64,000 nt of DNA from Adiantum capillus-veneris (lineage: Eukaryota > Streptophyta > Polypodiopsida > Polypodiales > Pteridaceae), in contig CM043971.1 of the NCBI GenBank assembly GCA_014529385.2, positions 61,350,209-61,414,208 of the forward strand. Direction: 5' to 3'. A program made the position numbers and the translations under genes. The notes below the pieces were generated by a model. The model saw only the letters and a list, made by a program, of their open reading frames with translations, made no database searches and was not told where the DNA came from. This document shows, piece by piece, positions 10,465 through 22,105 of the stretch. Within the stretch, counting starts at the first letter, position 1; each line of letters opens with the position of its first letter.

Positions 10465-13400
10465 ATGAACCTACGCTCTGGGCGGGTGCTAGAACACGAG
10501 CATATTGAGGGTGCCTCTGTTCATACGGACACCCATTACCCATCCACGATAGGCTCTAGACCCTCAGCAGGGACACAAGGTAGCACCACCCAAGACCCTA
10601 AAATAGCCGCTAGTGATTCCTCCTCTGACTCAGAAATCATGGAAGCATACCCTACCCAAAACACTGAGAGAGAAGGCCATCCACCTCCCGAAGCTCCACA
10701 GCCTAGTACTAGTATGTTTAGCCGTTTCATGGAAACATTAGGTAGAGCTACTAGCTCGGAACCTGATGCAAATGAAGCACACGAAGGGGGTGGGGAAGTG
10801 GAATCTCCTTTCACATCGCACGTGGACCCCACACCCCCAAAGAGTGTCCATGTGGATATCCTGCCAACTTCTTACCAAGAAGGCCCTGTTGAGCTGCCTC
10901 CTTCAGAAGTTCCCTCTAGAGTACCGTTGGTGACAAGTAAAACCACAGGGAGCAACATTGCTTCTACCTCACAAGAAACCGTTAACACGTCGACTCTAGA
11001 AGGATTGTTCATTAATGATCATTGGACATACGACCTCCACATTGAGGTGTTGACGGATCTACACTCTGGCCACGCCTACCATGTAGGATGGATAGAGATT
11101 GTACAATCCACCTCTAGTGCCACGAGCATCGAAGATCAACAGAAAATGATCTGTAATTTTATCCATGGCATTATTCAATCAGAAAGGCAAAACTGAGGGG
11201 TAAATATACTCTCAACTGGCCCCATGAGATTTCTGGATACGAGCAAGGCTCAACAGCCTACTCTATCACAAATGGAGACTCCTCTAATGAGCCCCATGGA
11301 CCCATCTTACGTCATTTCACCTGGGGTCTCTATGCAATCTGAGCCTCCGAGCGACGACTTTAGCTTCCCTAACTTGGCTCAACCCTCTATTAAGGAAAAC
11401 ACAGTGCTCACTCCAGGGATAAGCCTGACAGAGAATGTACCGATGACATCTACGGTTAGCGCAGTGCCACTACCTAGTGTCGTAGTACCTAATATGGGGC
11501 CTCGACCGTATGTGCCTCTAGCCCCTTATGCACACATGGCCCCCACACCTCCAATTGTACCACTTGTTTATGCTCCTCGAGTGCCGCTCCCTAGCCCTTA
11601 TCCGAGTGGACCTATGCCCGGTTATGTTCCATATCCTGCATCATCCACACATATGCCAAGACCGGTACCCATCCCTCTCCCACATATGATTCCAAGAGTA
11701 CCTCCACCGGCCCTGCCTCCTCACATAGGTGACTTGGCAGCGTTTGCTCAAACCATAGGTCGATCTATCGCGGAAAATATGCGTCACGCATCTGATAGAG
11801 AGCCTAGAAGTAAGGCAGTACAAATTGCCAAACTCACGCAAAAATTCAATGGGGATGAAGATGCTAGAAAACACATTGAAGTGTTTGAACAAGTATGTGA
11901 TTCCTTAGGGGAACGCAACGAACTACATAAGTGCAATGCCTTAAGCTTGACATTAAGTGGGAAGGCTGGAGATTGGTATAGGACCCTAAGGGTGGACGAG
12001 AAAACAATCTACCCTACCCTTCGAAGGTTGTTTCTAAAGGAGTACATATGAGAAGGTGTGCTTTGGGGTGTAGCATCTCAGTTACAGAAGGCCGAACGTA
12101 AGGAAGGAAGAGGTCGCAGAATACGGGAAATTCAAAGCCAAGTTCCAAAACAAACATAGGAACAGGAGATGACCCCGTGTATATGAATGACCTCGAGGAT
12201 GATTCAGATTCAATCGAGACAATGGAGACTAGAACCAATACCACAAAGGGAAAGACCGACAAAGAAAACCGTAACATGGAACCAAATGAAAACCGAATAA
12301 GAGAAAACCATAAAGAGCCTCTGAAAACACCACAAGTGTTTCCAAATCCAATCCAAGACCCCCAAGATAAACCGCAGGGGCAAAAAGGGAAGAATCGTAA
12401 AAAGAAGATTGGGACGTATCGAAACCCAGTAGACGAGATTGAGCAGGTGAAACATCTAAGAGGTTTAGTGGAGGAGACTCAAAGGAAACTAGAACCAGAA
12501 CCCATGCATGTCAGAATTCATGACACAATGTTTCCCACGCAAGTTCATCCACCCCACATGAACCATAGACCGTTAGCCATATCTAGTATCATCCAAGAAG
12601 GGAGTGAGGACGGGACATCAGAAAGTGAGCATACACCTTTCTTGTTGGAAAGGATGTTTAACGAAGGAATACCTGATCCCATTGAGGAATATGAGATTCC
12701 ATCCTCACCAATTCCTAGTCAAGGACCTACACCCTGCAAAACGCCAATGAATGTTGCCAAACTAGTGGACTTCATGTCTTCTGAGGTCCGAACCACGATC
12801 ATAGCAAAGCTGTATGGAGATCCTGAGTTATTCCTTGCACTTCGAGCATTCCTTAACGGAGAGCTACGAACGGGATTACCGCAGTTTGCACAACCAAATA
12901 GGCCTGACTCGATTATGATTGATGAGGAAAATCATGTGCAATCACTTGACTTAGATGGACACGAGTCTATGATTGAGGTACCCATTAACGAGTTAGGGTA
13001 GTATTTTGAAGGCGACGAGTCTAATGCGACCCTACCCATCACTACCAAGGGATTAACTATAAAGGGAATTCTTGATGGTGGTGCGGGAGTTAGCATCATT
13101 ACAAAAGATTGTTGGGAATCCATGGGAAAACCTCGCCTCAGTGTTACTAACATTGTGGTAAAGATGGCAAATGGTACCATAGCCAAACCTATGGGGATGC
13201 TCAAGGATCTTAAGATCAAAGTTCTAGGACACAAGGTACGACATACGTTCATTGTAATGGATTTCTCTATACACCTTATGTCATATGAAATGATTTTAGG
13301 ACGACCATTCATGAGGGAAGCACAAATGGTTCATGATTGGTCTAAAAACCATGTCTATTTGCAATTCCAAGAATCTGTCCTTAGAGTGGATTTGGTGACT

Positions 13401-14040
13401 GGTAAGGTACACCCCTTAGGGAGTAAAACCATTATTGATCATCGCTCTGACACCACTGTTCACTCGGCCCCACTACAATATTGTTACACTTGTAAGAAGG
13501 ATACAGACATTGGCCAAGATTCTCCTTATATGGATATCCTACCTGGGATGACTGAGTCGGACAATGTGGATTGGGTCCACCTAGCATCAACCATAGACAC
13601 TTGGGGAAATAGGGGGACGACCTAGGTAACACCTGAGGGGGATGAAATGCCTGTACCCTTAAATATGCTACAAGCAATGCATATCGCTTCCGACAAGACT
13701 CATCCTAATGTAACGAAGAAAACATACAAGTGGGTCCCTAAAGCTTCTTTAGTGACCATAGCTAGTGCAAAAAAACAGAAGCCTTGTAAGAAACGTACCA
13801 CTCGCTCCAAGAAAAGTAAGAAAATGTTGCGATGGATCCCTAAACGACTATTGGAAGCCCAAGGCTACTATCAAGGAAATGATCAAATCTGGGTGCCAAA
13901 ACGTAGATTGTGCTCTTACCTATCACCTGACCCAAGTGAGCCCAATCCCGTAGCTCCAAAACGAATCAATGATCGTGGAAAGAAAAAAATTACAGAATGC
14001 TACACACCCGCTCCCGAGCTAGTTTGGGTACCAAAGAAAG
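10465..14040 (+). pseudogene. gypsy-1 gag and protease region (fossil)
   Basis: The region starts with MNLRSGRVLE, a common opening of plant gypsy gag. Around 11.8-12.05 kb it has a retrotransposon gag domain (LTQKFNGDEDARKHIEVFEQ, ending WYRTL...LRRLFLKEYI). Around 13.03-13.4 kb is an aspartic-protease-like domain (GILDGGAGVSII, then MILGRPFM). Around 13.7-14.0 kb a Lys-rich region repeats the short motif W(V/I)PK four times (TYKWVPK, LRWIPK, QIWVPK, VWVPK). No zinc knuckle and no pol follow. It is broken, with about four interruptions. The WVPK motif also occurs in LARD-3 as VWVPR and IWLPK. Confidence 0.75.
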
Positions 14041-14045
14041 AATGA

Positions 14046-14473
14046 TTTGTTCCACCTAGCTCAGGAAGGGGGGAGTCCCATGAAGCTTCTAGCTCCTCAT
14101 GTAATACATCCATAGAGGTAAAAGCTTCTACACAGCCTCCATCTATAGTAGTGGACCTACATGAAGCTACAAAAGAATCCACACCTCCCAGTGTTCAAGA
14201 ATCACCTGATGAACCACTTCAAGTTCGATCCTGGGAGAGTACCTTACCACCCTTGCAGCTTGACGAGGCACCTAGGGTAATAGAAAACTAATGGCAAAAA
14301 TCCTCACCTATTACCAACTGGAACAATTGGTTTCAAAGGGTGACAAGCTCATTTCAAATGGTATGATCTACCCAAGGAAGGGGGGAGTGTTTGCTGACAG
14401 TCATCATTCATTTGTTCCCCTCTCAACCTTTCTCCCTGACCTCTCAATCACCAATCTTAGGGAATGTACATAT
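14046..14473 (+). other. gypsy-1 internal noncoding stretch left of copia-1
   Basis: No convincing coding signal beyond the gag-protease region. It contains a GGAAGGGGGGAG purine run near 14373-14386, an additional polypurine-like tract, and ends with CATAT (14469-14473), the left target duplication of copia-1. Confidence 0.6.
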
Positions 14474-14700
14474 TGTTACCATATACATGTGGTAGTGATG
14501 TGTGTGAACACACTAGGACCGCCGGGGCATTTTTTCCCTCTTTAGGAGGTTTTTTCCCCCGTGCATTGTATATACGCCCATCACTCTAGGGCTACCTATC
14601 TTTCCATTGCACACTAAGGAATACACTCTCTATTGTGTGCCTTGAGCTTCCTTCGTCTTCTCCAAGCTGTGTGTGTTTCTCTGCAACCCTAATTCCAACA
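14474..14700 (+). repeat. 5' LTR of copia-1
   Basis: Starts TGTTACCATATACATG and ends AATTCCAACA; identical by eye to 19425-19651. GTATATAC near 14568-14575 is a possible TATA box. Confidence 0.97.
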
Positions 14701-14702
14701 AT

Positions 14703-14714
14703 TGGTATCAGAGC
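14703..14714 (+). other. Primer binding site of copia-1 (initiator Met tRNA)
   Basis: TGGTATCAGAGC, two bases after the LTR, is the standard plant copia primer site complementary to the 3' end of initiator methionine tRNA. Confidence 0.95.
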
Positions 14715-15062
14715 AGGTCACGTCCTCCCGGGCTTAGTCGCCAGCTGCTCCAGCACACGCCTGCTCACTTTCTCCGATTTCAGTGAGCTTTGGCAAGCGT
14801 TCGCAGGTCGACAAATATTTTGGGAGTGCTCGAAGAGCTTGGTCTGCTCAGAATTTTGATTTGGGCTCATTTCGGCCTCCGTTTCCACTACGGGCAGTAC
14901 TGCACAGGTTATTTTGTCATTTTGTGCAGATTTTCTGTTAGTGCCGTTTTCTGCATAACAGGTGCCTTATAGTCTTCTACGGTTTTTGCTATATAGCACA
15001 AGTTGTTCCCGCTCCATTTCTCCTATTTTCGGGCAGTTTTCACATCAGGTGCAGCATTTACC

Positions 15063-18000
15063 ATGGCTGACAACAACAACACAGATGTGTTCAAGATGTT
15101 TGCTGCTGAGGACAGGTTGGATGGGGACAACTACCCTATGTGGGCTTATATGATGCAACACGTTCTTGTGTCAAAAGGTGTCTGGAACATTGTGTAGGGC
15201 ATTGATGTACGTCCTGGTTCTGAAGATGTAGGCGATATTGAGGATGTTGCAGGTCTTGCTGCAAGGATTGCAGCTGTTAGAGTTGTTTTGCCTACAGCAG
15301 AACAAGCTCGTTGGGATGTTAAGGATGCGCAGGCTCATGCATTGATTGCGTTGTCTGTGAAGCGCACCATTATTCCTCACATCCGTTCAGCAAAATCTGC
15401 AAAACAGGCTTGGGATATTCTAGCAGGTCTTTATGCAAGCCGCAATGAGGCTAAAATTGCTTTGCTGCGTAAAGAGCTAGAGTCGAAGATTATGCATGAG
15501 AAAGATGATATGGACACTTTCCTTGCTAGTGTCAAGGATATCAATGAGCAACTCATTTCTGCAGGTGAAGTCATTTCTGACAGTTCCCTTGTGCAGACTG
15601 TTCTTGATGCCTTACCAGATTCCTACCAGACTTTTGCTAGTACTTGGAGACTGATGACCCAAGGAAATCCTGAAGTTGTCAAGTTTGATGCATTATGCAC
15701 ATTGCTGTTGCAAGAGTCACTTTCTAGAAAAAACAGGACTAGGCAGCGTGCAGTTGAACAGGCTTTTATTGCTTCTCAAAGAAAGGGTGGTAACAGTAAT
15801 GCAGCCACTTCTTATGGTTCTGCTGCGAGTGGCAAAAATTCTGTTCCTAATGCTTCTGCTGGCAGCACTTTGTCTGGCAATTCTGGTGATAAGGGCAAAA
15901 AGAAGATGCGTTGCCATTATTGTAAAGCCAATGATCACTTGATCAAGTCGTGTCCTAAGTTGAAGGCCAAAGAGGCTAAGAAGAAAGAGGGTGGTTCCAC
16001 TGCAAATGCTGGTTCCACTACAAATGCAGCCATTGTTGAGTCTTCTGTGAAAGGAGATTGTGATGCTGATGTTGATGCAGAATGGGCTTTTAGCGCAGAG
16101 TGCACTTACAATCCTGCTGTCCATGATGCATGCTTGTCAGTTGCTGCAGATTCACATGTGTGGTATTTCGACAGTGGTGCTACAAAGCACATTACCTCAC
16201 ATCGTGAATTGTTTACCTCTCTCGAGTCTGTCCCTCATGGGAATTCAGTCACTTGTGCCAACAACGCCTCTTATCCAGTTCAGGGAGTTGGAAAGATTGT
16301 GCTCACTGTTGCTAATGGCAGTTCCTTCACACTTGTTGATGCACTTTATGTACCTGGGATCAAGAAGAATCTCTTGTCTGTATCCGCACTTGCTAGACTT
16401 GGACTTGTAGTCAAATTTGTGGATGACAGATGTACAGTTCATGATCTCAGTTTTGGTGATGAAATTGTTGCATCTGGGCTTTTGTGCCGTGGGCTGTATA
16501 AGCTCACTTTGTATGACAAGTGTGGACAAAATTTTGCAAATGCTGTTGCAGATTCAAGGGCTATTTCAGATGCAAAACTTTGGCATGCACGTTTTGGTCA
16601 TCTGAATTTTGCCAGTTTGCTGCGTTTGCAGAAATCTGATATGGTTGCTTCTTTGCCGCCTCTTGAAGCACCTATCAAACATGTTTGTGAAGGCTGTATT
16701 CTGGGTAAAATGCAGCGTTCTAAGTTTCCAAAGGATGGTTCAGTTAGGGCCACATGCAGGTTGCAGCTTGTGCATAGTGACGTTTGTGGGCCCATGCAAA
16801 CTCCGTCCTTGGGCAATTACCTGTACTTCGTGACTTTCATTGATGATTACTCCAGGCATGCGTGGGTATTTCCGCTTAAAGCGAAGTCCGAAGTTTTTAT
16901 GTGCTTCAAACAATTTTTGGCTATGGCTGAAAATGTCTCAAAATGTACTATGGGCACCCTCCGTTCCGATCGAGGGGGGGAGTATATGTCTCATGAATTT
17001 AATGCATTTCTGGCTAGTCGTGGGATAAAACACCAATGTACAGTGCCTTATACACCTCAGCAAAATGGTGTTGCTGAGAGGAAAAACAGGTCACTAACGG
17101 AAATGGCACGATGTATGGTCAAAAGTTAAGCTTTGCCGCATTCTTTTTGGCTTGAGGCCATCATGTGTGCCACTTATGTACTTAACAGGTGTCCTACGAA
17201 AGCTTTGCAGTCTATTACTCCATATGAAGCATGGCATGATAGAAAACCTTCTATTGAGCACATGCGTGTTTTTGGCTGTTTGGCATATGCTTTGGTGCCA
17301 CAAGTGCAGCGCAGAAAATTGGATGATAAGGCTGTCAAATGTATTTTTGTTGGTTATAGTGCTGAAAGCAAAGGTTACAGGTTGTATCATCCGCAAACAA
17401 AACGTATTTTGGTTTCACGGGATGTAGTGTTTGTGGAAGATTCTGTTCAACCCTTGCTGTCATGTACTAGAGACAGTAATGTAAGCTCACAGGACATTTA
17501 TGACACTTTGTTGCCTCTTTTCAGTGGTGGAAATACGAATGTAAGTTCCAATGAGGCAAATGTACAGCCTATGGGGGTTTCTGAAAATGTTTTAGAACAG
17601 CCTATTACTGATGCAGATGTACATGATGTACTTGATGAGGAAAGGGCTGAAAATGAGCAAGCTAGAGGTATGCCAAAATGGCTGGTGCACACTTTGCGTG
17701 ACAGTAAATTGGATGCACCTTTATCTAGTCGTACTCGTTCAGGCTCTCGCCATGCATCTTATGCATCAGATTGTTATGCTTTGGCTGTGTCTAGTTTACA
17801 TGATGTTGAGGAGCCTCTGTCCTTTGATGAAGCACAGAATTCAGAAAATTGGATTGCTGCCATGAAATCAGAATATGATGCACTTATAGAGAATGACACA
17901 TGGACTTTATGTGATTTGCCTCCTGGCAAAAAGGCCATTGGTACGAAGTGGGTTTACAAGTTGAAACGCAAGCCGGATGGTGAGATCGATCGCCATAAGG

Positions 18001-19349
18001 CTCGACTTGTTGCAAAGGGTTATGCACAACAAAAAGGCATAGATTATGAAGAGACTTTTGCTCCCACTTGTCGTATGACTACTGTGCGTTTTCTATGTGC
18101 ATTGGCAGCTCATTTTGGTTGGGATGTACATCAATCAGACATTGTTACTGCTTTCTTGAATGGTGACATATTTGAGGAAGTTTATGTAACGCAGCCTCGC
18201 GGTTTTGTCATAAAAGGACAAGAGGACAAAGTGTGCAAATGTAAGAAGGCTTTGTATGGGTTGAAGCAATCTCCTCGTGCTTGGTATGAGAAAGCTGACA
18301 CTCATTTGGTTAAACGAGGCTTTCGTAACAGTCCAACAGAAAGCACATTGTATGTAAAGCGTGAGGATGATGTATTTCTCATTGTGGTTCTTTATGTTGA
18401 TGATTTGCTGATCACTGGACCAAATGAGAGACATATTGCTGAATTTAAGGCTAATTTGAATGCTACTTTCAAGATGAAAGATTTGGGGCTGTTGCATCAT
18501 TACTTGGGTATACAGTTTAAGCAGTGTGATGGTGGTATTGCCTTGTGTCAGAAAAGTTACATAGAGACATTGCTATGTAAGTTTGGACTTGAGGATTGCA
18601 AACCTATTGCCACTCCCATGGAAACAGGTTTGAAGTTGAGTCTACATGATGCTGGCGATCCTGCTGATGTCACTCTTTACCAAACTGCTGTTGGCTGCCT
18701 CATTTATGTATGCAACACGAGGCCAGATATTCAGTTTGCAGTCTCGCAGGTCAGCAGATTTATGCATAGCCCAGGGTCTAAGCATTGGCAGGCTGTCAAG
18801 AGGATTTTCCGCTACCTTAGTGGAACTTTACATCTTGGCTTGTTTTATCCCAAGGGGGGATCATTGCCGCCAGACTTACATGCTTTTTCGGACTCAGATT
18901 GGGCTGGTTGTTTTGACACGCGAGTGTCCACAAGTGGTTTTTGTTTCATGCTTGGCAGTTCATGTATATCATGGTTGAGCAAGAAGCAACCTACTGTGGC
19001 CACTTCGAGTTGTGAGGCTGAGTACAGGGCAGTCTTCACAGCTACGGTTGAGTGTGTATGGCTCAGACGCCTTATGGCTGACTTGGGTGTTGGACAGGAC
19101 ACTGCCAACACTATCTACACTGACAGTCAGAGCGCATTGGCAGTTGCGAGGAACCCCGTTTTTCATGCTCGCACAAAGCACATTGAGGTGCATTACCACT
19201 ATGTCAGGGAGAGGCTCTCAGCAGGAGAGATCAGCTTGGCTTATGTGCCAACACAGGACAACCTTGCAGATCTTTTCACAAAGGCATTGTCTCGTGAGAA
19301 GCTTGAAGCTTTCCGCAAAGCTTTGGGCTTACTCCCCTTTGTGGACTGA
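15063..19349 (+). pseudogene. copia-1 gag-pol polyprotein region (fossil, about two breaks)
   Basis: About 1,430 codons long, the usual size for Ty1/copia. Domains in order: gag (RLDGDNYPMWAYMMQHVL near 15.1 kb), CCHC zinc knuckle (CHYCKANDHLIKSCP near 15.9 kb), aspartic protease (WYFDSGATKHIT near 16.16 kb), integrase HHCC region (HARFGHLNF...CEGCILGK near 16.6 kb) and core (RSDRGGEY, NGVAERKNR near 17.0 kb), reverse transcriptase (KWVYKLKRKPDGEIDRHKAR near 17.95 kb, LYVDDLLITG near 18.4 kb) and RNase H (SSCEAEYRAV near 19.0 kb, KHIEVHYHYVRE near 19.2 kb). All key motifs are recognisable. Lineage within copia was not assigned. Confidence 0.93.
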
Positions 19350-19414
19350 TCCTGTCCTCAGGGCATGGCACTTCCCTTTACTCATGTGCCAGCTCTCGTT
19401 CACCGCATCACTCC

Positions 19415-19424
19415 AGGGGGGATT
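19415..19424 (+). other. Polypurine tract of copia-1
   Basis: AGGGGGGATT directly before the 3' LTR. Confidence 0.85.
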
Positions 19425-19651
19425 TGTTACCATATACATGTGGTAGTGATGTGTGTGAACACACTAGGACCGCCGGGGCATTTTTTCCCTCTTTAGGAGG
19501 TTTTTTCCCCCGTGCATTGTATATACGCCCATCACTCTAGGGCTACCTATCTTTCCATTGCACACTAAGGAATACACTCTCTATTGTGTGCCTTGAGCTT
19601 CCTTCGTCTTCTCCAAGCTGTGTGTGTTTCTCTGCAACCCTAATTCCAACA
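19425..19651 (+). repeat. 3' LTR of copia-1
   Basis: 227 bp, no difference from the 5' LTR seen by eye. Followed by CATAT, the right target duplication. Confidence 0.97.
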
Positions 19652-19656
19652 CATAT

Positions 19657-21180
19657 AAAGCTTTATACTCACAAAAAACAAAAAAATAAAGAGCAAGAGC
19701 AATTAGCAAACGAGTATGCAAATTAAAAGTCAAAACATTGACTCAGACATACACATGTCACATCTGGTACAGTGAAACAGAAACCTATGCCATAAAACAC
19801 CTTTGATCCTCATCACTTGAGTGATGGAGGGTAGGTAAGATTAGTACGATAGCAGTGTTTCTGTTTTAGAGTTGAGTGATTAGCAAAGTTCTCTTTTCCC
19901 ACTAATGTGCCTCCTGGAGGTATTCCTTTTGTTTCCTAGTGTGTACAGGAACGTGTTGCTATTGATAGGATTTGGACCTTCATGGAACCTTTCTCTCGTT
20001 CACACTTCAAATCAAGCGCGACCATCAACCCAAACAGGTGTTTCTTGTCCATTAGCATTGCCCTTATCTTTTTGCATCTATGATTGTCTGCTTCGATTGT
20101 GATTGGTAGCCTAATATTCAGCGCATTGGCTTAGTATCAAACATTTAATTCAATGTAATGTTTTGTCATAATCACTTGTCTAGGTTTAAAAATCAAGCAG
20201 TCCGACTAAGCTAGTTTGACCAAGCTAGGTATTAGAGATCTTCTCTTAATACCATGGGGAATGCCTTCCTAATAAGCAATGGTTACTTAGGTTCTTAATC
20301 CGATTTAGGCAGCATTGTATGAAATGTACTAGGGCTTTCTAGTGGGCTTAACCCTATTGACCTTTAGCTTAAGTATTATAAAGGGAGTTTACTAATGTGA
20401 TGAGCCTGGGGAGGGTAACAGTGTTATATGACCCCCCAAAGTTACAAAATTAAAATGCTGAAAATGAACAAGCAAAAAATCAAAGTGCCACAATGTAAAA
20501 TTTTAAGCTGGAAGAGGAATCTCAGCTTGATTTGGTACTTCACTCACATGTATCGCCTATGGTACTAGAGCCCTAGAGGTTCCCAGTGTGGGCGCTTTTC
20601 CTTGAAAAGCAAAAAACCCAAGGCATACAAAATAAGCACACACATCATAATTGAATCAATGTGAAAAGACTTTGGGGGGTCAACGAAAAAGTAATCAGTC
20701 AGGCGATGATTTCATGAGAAATTCCTTTTATGGTAGCTTAACTACAAAGTCTTCTAGATATAGCCTCTAGTCAGCCCTCGAACATGAATACTTGGCTCTC
20801 GCGATTAAACAACTTAATTGACCAAAGAAAATTGAGAAGTTACCCATGGTATTAATATTCGATCTCTAGTGCCTTTTGACCGTTAAATTAGCGACCCCGG
20901 ACTTATTTAATTTTTTACCTTTACATCTGTTTATGCATTTGATTACATTGCAAATTAATGTTCATTGCTAACAAATTGTTTGAAATTCTTTGACCAATCA
21001 ATTTGTCTACCTAAAACTACATATGCTTTTTAAGAGAATGCAATTACTGTGGCAATGTTGTTTGATTTTGCAGTGACTGAAGAAGGCTAAGGACATTCAT
21101 CTCAAATGCTCTCCTATCTCGACAAACGAGCTTCAACTCAATAGCTTCCGAGGACGGAATCTACATCAGGAAGGGGGGCA
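19657..21180 (+). other. gypsy-1 3' noncoding region with polypurine tract
   Basis: About 1.5 kb without supported coding sequence. 20510-20640 resembles the reverse complement of 56360-56520 in LARD-3 (shared words CTTGATTTGGTACTTCA, CCTATGGTACTAGAGCCCT, GGTTCCC.GTGTGGG), marking a conserved 3' block of related elements. The polypurine tract AGGAAGGGGGG lies at about 21168-21178, just before the LTR. Confidence 0.75.
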
Positions 21181-21482
21181 TGTTAACCCTCACGGCTCAC
21201 GGACACCCCATCACCTACGACGGACGTGTATTATGTATTTGGTAGAGTCAGGTATCGGGCTTGTCGGACCAATAGGAAAAGGGTAAGAGTGATCGCCGAT
21301 GAGAGGCGCACTCTAACTGGGACATTCAAGGGATTAGTTGGCTAAGCATGGGCGCCCAAGTGTGAATGGGGTGAACTCATATAAAAGCCAACTAAACCTA
21401 ATTTTTACTCATTCTCTCATTTGTGCAATAGAAGAGTGATCTTGCTCTATCTCTATCTCCATCTTCTTCTTCTTCACCTCCT

Positions 21483-21516
<34 letters not shown>

Positions 21517-21765
21517 GGAGAGTGTGTGTGTGATCGAGCATTACGAAGGCACGACGGCGGCGAGGCGGTTGAGCGGCACGACTGCAGCTTCTTCTTCATC
21601 GCAGCGAGGAATCCACCACGAAGGCGAGCGTAGAGCGGTGAGTGACACACCCTTTGCTCTCTTGAGCTTGCTAGTTTAGGCTTGTTGTGTGCTTGGAGCC
21701 ATTTGTGGCTCGCATACGGTGTATCGGCAAGTCCCTTGCTTCGACAGTGCGGCAAGGAGCGCACA
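21181..21765 (+). repeat. 3' LTR of gypsy-1
   Basis: Starts TGTTAACCCTCACGG and ends GAGCGCACA, followed by GAAGG. A TATAAAAG box lies at 21380-21387. Confidence 0.95.
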
Positions 21766-21770
21766 GAAGG

Positions 21771-21820
21771 GAACATGAGAGTGAGGAGAGGGAAGGAGCA
21801 TACCTAGCTCTCCTTCCTCT

Positions 21821-21853
<33 letters not shown>

Positions 21854-21856
21854 GAG

Positions 21857-21895
<39 letters not shown>

Positions 21896-22105
21896 CGTTA
21901 CCTGATCCTTGCTTGAGGGCGCCGAAAAACTCAGATCTGAGATCTGAGTTTTTGGGCGCTCTCTGTTATTTTTTTTAGCCCAGCCGGCGTCACTATGAGC
22001 GTCGCAAATTTACAAGTAAGTTTGCGATGCTCATAGCGACGCCGGGAATTTTTTTTTTGAGCGTCGCTATGTGAGCGTCGCTAATATGAATAGCCTTTTG
22101 TAGTG
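21771..22105 (-). repeat. CACTA-B terminal region, resumed after gypsy-1
   Basis: Picks up the CACTA sequence exactly where 8943 left off. It holds the GT and GA tracts, the palindrome 21925-21953, imperfect 25-bp inverted repeats 21984-22008 and 22021-22045 (two mismatches), and ends at 22105 with the CACTA terminus (minus strand CACTACAAAAGGC). Confidence 0.9.

Larger units (their letters stand above)
14474..19651 (+). mobile_element. copia-1: young Ty1/copia element inserted in gypsy-1
   Basis: 5,178 bp with 227-bp LTRs (14474-14700 and 19425-19651) that appear identical by eye, TG...CA ends, CATAT target duplication (14469-14473 and 19652-19656), tRNA-iMet primer site and polypurine tract. 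The order gag, protease, integrase, reverse transcriptase, RNase H defines Ty1/copia. Nearly whole, with about two coding breaks. LTR identity implies a very recent insertion, clearly younger than the gypsy-1 host. Confidence 0.95.
8944..21765 (+). mobile_element. gypsy-1: Ty3/gypsy-type LTR element with gag and protease regions but no pol, holding copia-1
   Basis: Two 585-bp LTRs (8944-9528, 21181-21765), a 5-bp target duplication GAAGG on both sides, a TGGCGCC-type primer site and a polypurine tract. Without the copia-1 insertion the internal part is about 6.5 kb. It carries gag-like and aspartic-protease-like sequence and then only noncoding sequence; no reverse transcriptase, RNase H or integrase is visible, so it looks non-autonomous. 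The coding part is broken (about four breaks). By eye the LTRs differ at about ten sites plus short indels, nearly 2%; at a borrowed rate of 1.3e-8 per site per year this is roughly 0.7 million years. Confidence 0.9.
5187..22105 (-). mobile_element. CACTA-B: CACTA transposon, interrupted by CACTA-A and by gypsy-1
   Basis: The right terminus is at 22105 (minus strand CACTACAAAAGGC), with the same palindrome and hairpin as CACTA-A. Upstream sequence and TNP2 exons 1-3 run from 8943 to 5187, then stop exactly where CACTA-A begins; the rest of its gene should lie beyond CACTA-A, outside the window. Gypsy-1 occupies 8944-21765 and the CACTA sequence resumes at 21771. The base triplet after the terminus is TAC (22106-22108), the expected place for the 3-bp target duplication. 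Coding copies in the two elements are very similar, so they belong to one family. Confidence 0.87.

Noticed and set aside
14703-14714. TGGTATCAGAGC as part of a tRNA gene
   Set aside because: Position next to the LTR and absence of tRNA arms show that it is a primer binding site.
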